Below, piece by piece: positions 26,487 through 38,400 of a DNA stretch of 64,000 nt. The position numbers were made by a program, and so were the translations under genes. The stretch is from NCBI RefSeq assembly GCF_029852145.1, contig NC_079973.1, positions 310,001 through 374,000 of the forward strand, read 5' to 3'. The notes below the pieces were generated by a model. The model was not told the origin of the DNA, made no database searches, and worked only from the letters and a program-made list of their open reading frames with translations. This DNA comes from Microplitis mediator (lineage: Eukaryota; Arthropoda; Insecta; Hymenoptera; Braconidae). How positions within the stretch are numbered: the first letter of the stretch is position 1; every line of letters begins with the position of its first letter.

Positions 26487-29400
26487 ACGGAAAAGTTATA
26501 AAATTTATTTATTAATTTATTATATTATATTTTTAAATATAAAACGAGAAACATTCATAACATAAAACAATAAAAATGATATTTATTTTTTTCAAATGAT
26601 ACACTGCATTTATTTAGAAATGTTTTTGCACACATTGGCAAATCTGGGATAACTCCTCGTAAAATTTTTAATAATTCGTCCAGATGACAATCTGGAGTAT
26701 TTGTTTTGATTGCCCACAACCGTAATTCGTTTATTGTGTCGATTTTTTTAACTTCATCCATTTTTTAAAATATATTACCGATTATTTTTATTTTGAAAGA
26801 CACAATTTTTATTTTTTGTTAATTATTTGTATTGTTTCTTGATGTTTACTAAATATTATTCAACTTACAGGTTAAAGTGAAAAAATAAACATACACATAC
26901 ACTAGTATAAGTAGAACATCAGTGTGACCAATGTTTACGATTCAGTTATAGGTGGCGCAACTTCCAGTTTTTACCTAGTTTCACTAGCCAGTTACTGGAT
27001 AAGATTGCTGGCCAGTTACTAGATATGAACGCTAGCCAGATACTAGACTTAATCGAGTAAAAAATTGAACATTTCTACTAGGGTTTTCTTATTTTACTGG
27101 CCTAGGTATTTAATATACTATTCTTTTTACTATTCGGGAAAATAATAAACCGTAATGATTTTAATAGCCATGAGATTTTTTTAGCGGGCAAAATAAACAT
27201 TCAAAATAATTTTTTTTTAATATCTGTAATATTTTATATTTTTTGAAGTGGAGGTGAGATTTCATTGGACCCCCCCCCCCCCCATTATGAGCTCACGTAA
27301 TTAATGGATGTCCCCAATGGTTCCTATAATAGTACGGGAACTATTCCCATAATATTATGGGAATGATTCCCATAATGGTATACGAACCATTCCAATTGCA
27401 TTATGGGAATCATTCCCATAATATTATAGAAAGTATTCCTATAAATTATAGGAACCATTCCTATAATTATAGGAACCATTCCTATAGTGTTATGGGTATC
27501 ATTCCCATAATTATAGGAACTATTCCTATAATTATGGGAAACATTCCTATAATTATAGGAACCGCTCCCATAATTTATGGTCGTAATTCCTATGATGGTA
27601 TAAGAAAAAATTTCACAAAATTATGGGAACCGCTGCCATAATTTTCTCTCCGTGTATATTTAAACAATTAATAGATTTCATAATAAATTATAAAAAAATA
27701 TACATATATATCATGGATTTATATATAAACGAGTTGAACGGATATTGCACGAACGGAATATCATGTGCCCAAGGCTCTATAAATTCAATTAATTATTGAA
27801 CGAATGGCAATACGTATATTACATGTAATGTAAGCAACGCGTATATATATACTTGTAAATTCTGTTTTCTAATACAAATCGAGTTTCTCAACGCGAGATT
27901 AAAGTCTCGAGTCTGCTCGTAATCGCAAGTTAAAGCGATTCGATGGACACTAGAAATCGTGTTGTGTGTTTATAGGCCGGTTGTAATATTTTTTCTCACC
28001 TGTTTCACTCTGTTTTTTATTCATTTATTTATTTATTTATTTAATTTTTTTTTTTTTACATGCTACCGCATCGCATTGGCCCCGTTGCTATCGAGGACGC
28101 ACTGAAAGGCCGGCGCGTTTGATGCTGATGCAAGGACGTCTTCGTCGTCGTCGTTGCCGTCGTAGCAGTTGACTCGAGAGTGCGCCTTTACTTCGAGAGA
28201 TCGATCCCTAAGGACGATCAGCCGGATTTATTTCTCTCTCACTCTGTCGCTATTTATTTTTTAAACATATTATGGACTTCGGTGAAATATGTAATTATGT
28301 ACGCATTAAAAAATTATAAATTGCGCGTAAAAATTTAAAACTCGAAATTCTTAAGTACATTAAATTAAAAATTATTTAAAATAGCTGGTGGTCAAGTTTA
28401 ATTGAAAAGAAAGTTAACGAAAAATTTTATATTAATAATTATAATTACTATTAAAATTAAAAAATATCATTATCTTCATTTATAGTTAAATGATAAAATT
28501 AAATTTAATTAGATTATTATTATGATTACGATTTTAGTAGCATGATAATTATTTCAAGATCAAAGTCATCAAGATTTATAAACTTAAATAATTACTACAG
28601 TATATTTCATATACATTTTCACGCATAAATTTCGTGGACAAGTCCCTTATTTTAATGATTATCAAGCTTATACTAATTTCATAAAGATAATTACTTAGTC
28701 TTGTCAAATAGTAACTAAAATAATATAATTTTTTTATGATGGTCTATTAGCTGAATATTTAAAATTTTTTTATTTTAAAGTCTATACATTTGAACAAGTA
28801 GATAATGTAATATACGTGATTGTTGTTGATAATTAAATGGTGAGACTTAACCTGAGAAAACCATGAGCAATCACCACAACCATATGATGAGAGTATTCTC
28901 ACCACGTTTTCTGTCTCGCGAGAAGCTAAGCCGGATATCGCGGATCTTCAAAGAGCCGCAAACATCGTTAATATAAATTACCCATGCCATAGTCTACACA
29001 CTACAATTTACTTTTTATTTTATTCATTTTTCTTATAATCCCACTTTTTTTTCTTTTTTTTTTATTCATTTAATTCTGCTGCTCGCACTTGTATAAAATA
29101 CACTCATGTATGTATGTATGTATGTATGTTCTGTAAACCATGTTAGCTTCAAAGTCTCTTCATGTCGATACCAATCTCTTTAAAATGAAAAAATTATAAT
29201 CAGTAAAATATACTGCAAAAAAAAAAATAATAAAGCATTTAATTTTGTAGTCGTTTTTCTTAATTTTATAATATTTTCTATTGACGTACGTAAAAATGCG
29301 TTGTATGAAGAATTTTTATCCAGTCTAATTTTATCAAACAAAATGTTATCGCAATTAGAAGAGTAAATAACTTATTTTTATGTAAGTTAAGATTAAATTA

Positions 29401-32400
29401 ATCATATTAATCATTTTATGAAGTGCAAACATGTGACGTTACGGCGACAGTTATATTTACCGTCTGTTGAAAGAATATAATATTAACTTTTATAATTGAT
29501 ATTTTAATTTTATTTTTTTATTTCTTTATCTTTATTTTTTAATTAATTAATGAATAAAAAATTATTCAATATTCTATTTATATTTTATTGAAAATATATA
29601 TAGATATACTTCATTTTAGTATTTAGCGGCTTAATGTTGATGTGTAAAAAATATTTTCACTGTAATTATACATATAAAGATTAATGACGTCGATTGGAAG
29701 ATAGGGGACCGTAGAAAAGGAATTGTTAATTACCAACAGTATATATATAATCATTATTAATTAAATTAGGTGATAAGTGTATTATGTACTTCAATTACTC
29801 AATAGCACACTTGTTGCTTCGTCATGTGTAAATAAAGCTTAATAAAAACCTTCATTTATATACAAAACTAAAAATTAAATTTAAAAAAAGTAAATAAATA
29901 AATAAAACTAAAAGGGATCTCTCGTCACCTGTCAGTTGACAAACGTTCGTCACTTGTAACAGTTGCACCTTGTGATTTTTTTCCTCATCACAAAAGTCAG
30001 TCAGCTCACCAGAGTTTATTTAGGTAGAATGAAATTTTAAAAAAATTCAATTCAACTCTTAGGTAATTGGTAAAATACTTTGGTTTTTTTAAATTTAATT
30101 TTATTGTAATGTATATAAGGTACAGAGTAGCATCAGTCACATCCATTATTTAAATGATTATTTATGGGAGACATAAATAATTCGATCAGGGGCAACATTC
30201 GAATATGGTATCAATGACAAAAATACGTGGAAGCAGACGCGCATCATAATCAGATACAAACACACATACACATATTACATATATTTAGGTGCACATGCGA
30301 ATGATGTATAATATAAGCTGCTCCGCCATCTATCGAATTTTTATTGTGATATAGGGGAGGGAGGGGCAGAAGGGGGTACTTAAGAAAATACCAAGTTTTC
30401 GAGGACTCAAATACGCTCAATCTTTTTTTTTTCAATGATATTCAAAGTAAATAGAAAAAATTTTCAGTTACCGTTGAAAAGAAAAATTTTTCATTTCTGC
30501 GGGCAAAGTGGGGTACCCCCTAAAAAAAGTAAAAAAAAAAAATTCTAGGTTTTAAACGAATTTGATTAAGTTGAATTTTTTTGTAAGTAATTTACATGAA
30601 GAAAAATTATATTTTACACGTTTATTGGATACAAAAGAAGAAAAAAAATTTTTAATAGTTTTTATCATAAAACAAACGTCATTAATATTTTTCAACTGAC
30701 AATTGATTTTTGAAAAAGTTTACCAAAAAAAATTCAAAGTAACGCTTAATTATATTTACAGAAGTGATTTTGGAATGTACAAAAACCATTTAATATATAA
30801 AATTTTTTTTTATTAAATTTTGGGGGTACCCCGTTTTGCCTACCCTACCCCCTTTTGCCCCTTCTTCCCCTATGTATTTTATTGTTTTTTAATTTTTTAT
30901 TCTATATATTATTTAAACATTTATCAACATAGTATATATATCTATCTATCTATATATATATTCTTAAACCAATGACTTGAAAAGTCGAGTTGGGTCTTTC
31001 GATTCGTCACTGTCAGACAATGCGATGTCACGAAAGGTGAGGTAACAACGCATTGTGTAGATGAAACTCAAGATTGTCCCGGTGAAAAATGATCCGCGAA
31101 ATGGGGGAGGCATTCCAACAAGTCTCTACAGCAGCCAACAAAAGAGAATGGTAAATAGAAGAGATTAAGCCTAAAAATGTTTACTAAAACCTTTACAAGT
31201 TTTTTATAGACTTTGTAATGTAATGGAACTAAATAATTACGAAACGTCGTTACAAGTTATAGTATATATTTAATGAGCGTACATGTGTACAAAGATCGCC
31301 GGTTAATTTATTGTTAAGCATAATATAATGAGATGGGTTTGTTGTTATATTAATTAATTATTTGTATTTAAGAACGTTTAAGCAAAAATTAAAAAAAGTT
31401 TAAGAGATGTCACGAACATTTAATTTACAGTACGAGACAATGTGCAAGCTGCGTGTCACTAACGAGCTCGTCACGCTTCTCCTCTTTAAGGATGTGCCTC
31501 AATAATGACAAAAGCTTGTAGAGTATGCAACTTGTGAATATTCGTATCTGATACTTGATGCCTGCCAATCGCTCAACTCTTAATGACGTTAATAATGATA
31601 ACAATAATGATTATTGTTATTTGTTGTGAATGACGAGTTAATTATCTTAATTACAATTATATCTATCAGATGTCCATATACATTAATGGTGATTAATGTT
31701 ATCACACCACTATCAGCTCATTATACATTTAATGACGTATTTATGACATAAAGTCCAAATGAGAATATTTTATTACATCAAGTGCACTGTAACTTCCCTC
31801 ATTAAAAGCTAATTGTTGAAATTTATGTAGAAATGATCTATTGTAGATATTTAATTCGAGTTGTCATCTAGCTTGAAGTGTTTTTACTTAAAAACAAAGC
31901 CTGCAGAAGTTCGTGAGATTAAGAGTGTCAACTAATGTTCGATTTACGTATCAGCTGCGGTGTCCGAGCGGTTAAGGAGATGGACTTGAAATCCATTGGG
32001 TTTTACCCGCACAGGTTCGAATCCTGTCCGCAGCGAATTCATTTTTTTTCATGTTACACACGGAAAAAAATTGTGGCTTTCCTAACCACGATAGGTAAAA
32101 CATAGTAACGTGTACTCCAATCTGTAGTAAAAGGTACTAGATACATAAATAGAGCTGATAACTAAATATTGTAGTAAGCATTGATGATTGTAGCTGGCGT
32201 TACTACACGTGTGGCTCAGGTTATTCTAACTTGGAGTTGGTATTTCTTTACTCCAATTTGTGTTAACTTCAACTAAAACAGCTGTTATAGCAACTACAAT
32301 TTTTTTTCGTGAACAATAATTTTTAATAATAACTTTTTCCTGATAAAATACTGTTTTATTGTACTTAAATATCACGCTTGGTTGTTATGTGTGTTGTAAG

Positions 32401-35400
32401 CGTCTTCTTTCGTGAGCTGCGGTGTCCGAGCGGTTAAGGAGATGGACTTGAAATCCATTGGGTTTTACCCGCACAGGTTCGAATCCTGTCCGCAGCGGAA
32501 TTTTTTTTTTTTTTTTTTTTTTCATTTCATACGAAATTTTTATCGGTTGACATGCAACTGAACAAATACTGTTTTATACAATGTAAATTTAACGTTTATT
32601 AATAAATAAACTTTGTATTAAACGGAATTTCAAAAGCTGCGGTGTCCGAGCGGTTAAGGAGATGGACTTGAAATCCATTGGGTTTTACCCGCACAGGTTC
32701 GAATCCTGTCCGCAGCGGATTCATTTTTTTTTTTTTTTTTTTATCTCATGCGAAATTTTTATCGGCTGACATGCAACTGAACCAACATTGTTTTATACAA
32801 CGTAAATTTAACGTTTATTAATCAAAAAACCGTTGTGTCAAACGAAATTTCAAAAGCTGCGGTGTCCGAGTGGTTAAGGAGATGGACTCGAAATCCATTG
32901 GGTTTTACCCGCACAGGTTCGAATCCTGTCCGCAGCGAATTCATTTTTTATGTTAATTTTCATAAAATCTTAAATTATTTATTTTTTGCTATCTTTTCTT
33001 TGTGTAATGTTGTGCATATGAATTTTTTGAGCGGCAGGAGCATCAAAAAAATTTTTCGGTAGACCATAAAGCTCAAAAAACTAAAAAGACCGTGGAAATT
33101 AGTCGAACAACAGAAGGCGGAGAATAAAAAAGAACCCGCCCAACCCGGTTGTCTAGACAATATAATTGAAGTAACAAAGAGTCTGCAATTACACTAATAT
33201 AACTCTTGGTTTACTCGTATGTATATACCGGAAAAGAATGGCTGCTGCTTCTCAAGGGTCATTTTGATTAAATTACGAGAGCAATAGTCGTAAAACTGTC
33301 ACTTTGTATTTTACCTTCAGTATCTAGAGTATAATATATACTCAACATTATAAATATAACATCATCGCCGGAAGTAATGCTATTCAATTAATACATATAT
33401 ATATTCTGTAATGAATATTAGTAATTTATTATTAAATAGCTCATGGTCAACGTGTTAGAAATGCAAAAATGATAATAAAAACTAATAACTCGGGTGATGT
33501 GTGTAAAACACTCTGATAAATATTTTTACAAACAAAAAAATATCATAAAGATGTCAGTATGCGGATGTATTAGCGTACTATATATTTTTTTTCTTCCTTT
33601 TTATGTCGAATCCTTAAAGAAAGGTATTGCATTGTTATTTTTAGTTGATTATACGTAAGGATTTGAATTATAACATATGTAGTTCCTTTTTTGTCTTGCT
33701 TTGCTCCGATAATCAACGAAACCTACTACTCATAATGTTTTATTTTTCTTAATTATATACTTTGAGAGTGCATTGAAAATAATAATTAACTAAATTCTTG
33801 ACTAATAATTAATATACTCCGAGTATGATATATATATAGTTGTTATTATTGTACTAATGTGTACATAATTAGGATTTTGGATGAAAAAAATGAGAATTAA
33901 ACGAATTAAAAAATAAAGTAGGAGTTTAATTGAAGAAACTGACAACGATAAAGCGAATAAAATTAAAGCAGTTTCAAGGGGTTGAAGGTAGATATAGTTT
34001 TGAGGGGGTAAAGTTTAATCTTGCGAAGAGGCTTTTCATCGCGTGAATATCGAAGAATTTGTCGCTCGGTTGGAGACGACCCGAGCGCAAATACATCAAA
34101 AGAATTTCCATCATCTCTTGTTTTCTATACCTACGGAAAACTCTTGCTCTCATTATCATACCCTAGACTGACGGGTTGTCTCTCTCTGCCGCCATACTCT
34201 TTTAAATAGTCTCTCTTTCTTTGTACTTATGATGATACTACCAAGACTCTTATAATCATTTATTATCTTTTACCGACAACATCCAGACACAAAACCTTGT
34301 TGTTCTGCTGATAGTATAAAGAACATCAAGAGCAAGAACAAGTTAAACATTGTTTGTATATATATATATTTATAATGTATAATAATTAGTTGAACGATGT
34401 GATCAAGTTGCGAAATTAATGCTTTGTTTAAAAATTATCCGGTGTTCTATTTTCTTAAATATCTTTTGTACTTGAGACGTCTTTATTATAAAGTTACTTT
34501 CTTAAGTAACCTCTCGGACTTGCTTAACAACTTTTCAATATACTTGTATACTTATTTTGTCGTAAACTTTTCCATTATTTTACGGCCGAAAAAAATATAG
34601 ATGAAAAATTCATGAATTATATTTTCTCATTCGTTAAAAGAAAAAAATTTTAAGTCATATGCAGCAAAAATGTAAAAGAGGAAGTGTTAAGTTATTATTC
34701 AAAGTGTCTAAGCATGACATTTGGCTCATTTAATTTAAGAATTTCGCATCTGTTTTTCATTGTAAAATTACAGCAAAAGCATACTATCAGTAAGAGCATC
34801 GGCATAATCAGCGGTAGCATCTCAGCATCAAAAGTATTCACACCAGTATACTTAAACATCATTTATACTAAAAATCACACATCACTATATAAATTTAGTA
34901 TGTGTATTTATATATGTACGTATATGTGTGTAAGAACGCGAGCTATCGCGTATCCTCCATTCGAATAAGTTCGGAGATTCAAAGCCCGTCGGGAATGTCT
35001 CCTCATTAATAAAAGTGATTCCATGCGCGTCTTTGTCGCCTATATACTGCTCTGTTGCTCGTTCGAATCTGCACAGATGCGTCGTTCACCAGGGGATACG
35101 CGTCTTATTGGTCGTTTGACGGTGAAAAGACCAAAGTGTACAAGATAATAATAAAAAAAAACTTACATACAATTGTATATATATGTGTGTATATGAAAGA
35201 GATAAAGAGATCTAAAGAATGAAAGAAAGAGAAAGAGAGATGGTGAGAAAGCAGGAAGAGTGTCTTCGTCATCGTGATACCAAAACTCCTGAAAAATTTT
35301 TGGCACGAGCATATTTTAATCAATTTCGCTTGCATACCACATGACGTGTGACTTTTCGCTTGTCTAAATTTTTAATGGTATAATTGGAAAAATTGAAGAT

Positions 35401-38400
35401 TGGTTCATTGGAACTGATCTTGAACTTGTATCACTTCTGGCAGTGCACGGAGAAAAATGTTGGTTCAAAACCTACTAATTTTTATTATGCTGTCGACAAA
35501 ACTTGAAACAGGAAGGGAAGCATCCAAAAAATGATTATGCTCTTATGAAAAATTATTATGCCGCATCACAATTATTATAATGTATGGAAGTAATTTTTAT
35601 TAAATCTTATTGATAAGTGTCTCGCGCGTAGTAAGTATTATGATACAGCATAATAATTTTTCGTATGAGCATAATAATTTTTTGGATGCTTCCCTTCCTG
35701 TTTCAAGTTTCGTCGACAGCATAATAAAAATTAGTAGGTTTTGAACCAACATTTTTCTCCGTGTGGTAAAATTCTTGTTCTTGCATATTATTAATATATA
35801 ATAGCTTATGGTAACTTGTATAGAAGATAATAAGCTGATGTGGATGTAGAAGAGAAGCTGAAGAGTTCTCTTAATTATGTCTCTTGGTTTTGGAAAGCCA
35901 AGGGAAAAGCTGGTTAGTACATAGAGCATACGTGCATTCATATGGAATTGAAAGGGTTGGATTAGTGAACTTAGCTAGCTTTACTATGTATTCTACAAGT
36001 ACGGTGGGAATAAATAGAGAGAGACTCTACATTACCTTTAATCTATCTACTACTATACTATTAGTAGTAATAAGTAGACACTATACCTATGCATACACAT
36101 ATTAATAATGTTGGTGGTGTAATAGTTGTAGTAGTAATCCGAGTCTGAAAATTAACCGGCTAATTTGTGTCGAGGTGAGGGTCTTATTTAATTAGAACTA
36201 CTGCCACCTTGGATGTATACTAACTCTCTTTTGTATATACGTATCTACATACTTGAGCAATCTATTGTATTAAACATAAGTAATATATAATATAACACTT
36301 TTTGAAGGTGCATACGAGAGAAGAAAAAAAAGAAGGATTTTTAAAGAAATGATTATTTAATAGCCAGTTAACATAAAGATTGTAAATGATAATAAATTAA
36401 AAGATTTTAATGATTAATCGTAAGGTTTAACATTTTATTTTTTTAAAATTACCACCACGTGAAACTTGACCTTGGGATATATGTTCAAGATTGGAGAAAG
36501 AACCGACTAAGAGATTGTTAGATAAGAAAATAATAAATGATTCTTGACCAAGTGACCGAGGTAAGGGCGAATGTGTGTTTCTTTAAATATATATAAAAAA
36601 AATAAATTAATTTTAAAAAATAATATAAAAAAAAGCAGAAGTGAAATACAACCCAAGCTATGCCTAAAACGGTATGAGAACGGTACAAGTATGGAAATTA
36701 AATGCGAAATGTCAATATTAATAACGTCGACTTTTATTTTTATTAAATCTTGTCAATACTTTTATTGACTTTTTTTTCATCGTACTCAATTAATTAATAT
36801 CACTTCGTTATGATATATGACGAATAACTCTGTCAGTTATATGTTAGAATCTTTTGCCGACTCAATTTATGCTTAAGTAAATTAATTTGGCAATTACCTA
36901 ATAATCAAATTTTTTTTCCAATAAGTATATTTATTTTTGATGAATTGAATTTTTTTGTAAGTCTTATTTAATCAATGCTCAAGTGCAGAAAGAGTTGGCA
37001 AAAGAACAAACACGCGATAATGATAAGCCAAGTCGAATATAAAATTATACAAGTGTACAGCAACTAATTAATGTTAATTTATCGTATTTGTATTAATTTA
37101 TTCAAGCCTTGATAATATAGAAATTTAACGAATATATGTTAAAAACTTGTATTTATATATACAGTATTATTCTTTCCATCAGTATAAAAATAAAATATTT
37201 GATTTTGTAAAAAATTACTTATGTACAATTAAATATTGTGATACAATTAAGAATAAAAAAAATGTCGCGTGACCCACACACTTACATATATATGTATAAA
37301 GTATGTATTTAACGGTCCTCACCGCCGATAAATCATCAACTTTCCGCGGGATAACGATTTGAAGAATTCAAAACGGGCGCGAAGTGATTAAACGAGTAGT
37401 TGTCATCAGTGACGCTAACATATTACATGCACTGTAGACAAACTTAATGATTTATATTACTGAACGATCTTATGTCCGTTAACTTGCAAATTATCATCCT
37501 GACAAGCCTATGAGTACATTTTAGTTTAAATGAAAAAATTAATAATGAGGGTAGAAGTAGCATTGGTGGCCACTTCTCCATTTTTGGAGATTCAATACTT
37601 CATTTTATTTAATAAAAAAAAAAACGAAAATTTCTATCGTAATATTGTGATAAAAGTATCTTCGAATATACATTTAAAATTTGATTATGTCATTGCGAAT
37701 TCAAAAAATTACTATATTTCAATTTTTCAAGTGCCCAGAACTAACCTTAGAGTCGCCAAAAACAGGACCTCTAGCTTATATTGCGTGCCAAATGCCAAAA
37801 GGGCGTATTACAGTAGTTAGATAGGGTTCCATGCCGAAAGGGCGTATAAAAAAATTTTTTTTGTCATTCTTTTTAGAATCGCTCGAAACGTAAAGATCTG
37901 CAGAAAAAAAATTTTTGACGTACTATCGCCAAAAGAGCGTATATCTTTAGATCTTTGTATCTTTGTATCTAAAGATATACGCCCTTTTGGCTTTGAAAAA
38001 TTTTTTTTTATATTGAGGCTTAGAACATGTTTACAAAACGATTGGCACCAAAAACAAAAAAATTATACGCCCTTTTGGTTCTTCAAAGCCAAAAGGGCAT
38101 ATAACTTTTATACGCCCTTTTGGCATTTGGCACGCGATATTTAATAGACAATACTGTAAAAAATTCAGAGCGATTACGAATTTTATTTAAATCCGCATTC
38201 ACTCCGGATTTAATCCGCGATCACTCCACAAATTTTTTACAGCGTAAACAGACAAGTAAGAAAAGAAAATTAATTATAGTTTTGATACATAACTAAGCTG
38301 TTAATGCAATCTATATTTGAATCATTTAAAGTATTCAATGAATTTCTTTTGTGAGCGAATAGTATAACTTTTTTGTTGCAATTTAAAGTTCTTAATCTTT

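Larger units (their letters stand above)
26172..27083. mobile_element. Innermost element with CCCTAGTAGAAA ends
   Basis: CCCTAGTAGAAACGTT at the left is mirrored by AACATTTCTACTAGGG at the right. Subterminal ACTGGCCAGT / CTGGCTAGT motifs recur many times in both arms, as seen in DNA transposons whose transposase binds subterminal repeats. It contains a long AAC/AAT microsatellite and a short minus-strand coding fragment (26555-26761). No clean target duplication was found at its boundaries. Confidence 0.75.
25947..27315. mobile_element. Fold-back element with GGGGACATCCATTAATTACGT ends, nested in MITE-A
   Basis: Left end GGGGGCATCCATTAATTACG and right end CGTAATTAATGGATGTCCCC form inverted termini extending to GTGAGCT, flanked by AAT on both sides. 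The uninterrupted MITE-A copy has a single AATGG at this point, which supports a short target duplication. Long C runs follow each end. A second inner inverted pair, ACCTAGGCCAGTAAAATAAG plus AAAA, is at 26081-26104 and 27084-27107. The space between holds a third element (26172-27083). Confidence 0.82.
25428..27654. mobile_element. MITE-A copy 2, interrupted by a nested insertion
   Basis: TA-CACGGAAAGAAAATTAT at the left and ATAATTTTCTCTCCGTG-TA at the right; the flanks and most of the interior match 2342-3240, with fewer palindromic ATTATGGGAA units in the left array. Another element (25947-27315) has inserted within the right array at AAT. Removing it leaves a MITE-A of about 855 bp. Confidence 0.88.
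32416..32855 (+). repeat. Two tandem 220-bp units, each one tRNA-Ser plus 138-bp spacer
   Basis: Units 32416-32635 and 32636-32855 have exactly the same length and the spacers align throughout (CGAAATTTTTATCGG, TGACATGCAACTGAAC, GTAAATTTAACGTTTATTAA, GAATTTCAAAAG). Spacers have diverged while the two tRNA genes remain identical, consistent with duplication followed by selection or gene conversion on the tRNA part. Confidence 0.9.

Noticed and set aside
26314..26565. Poly-asparagine open frame
   Set aside because: Created by the AAT microsatellite inside the nested element.
27357..27641. Open frame encoding Ile/Pro/His/Asn-rich repeats
   Set aside because: It is a translation of the palindromic ATTATGGGAA units of MITE-A copy 2; similar frames at 2431-2625 arise the same way.
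32835..33062. 75-codon plus-strand frame
   Set aside because: Overlaps tRNA-Ser copy 4 and continues into AT-rich flank; not a protein gene.
34064..34086. Small hairpin CGCTCGG...CCGAGCG as a possible structured RNA
   Set aside because: Seven-base stem only, with no conserved RNA context; expected by chance.
35600..35941. 113-codon minus-strand frame
   Set aside because: About half of it is an arm of the fold-back MITE; no family similarity.
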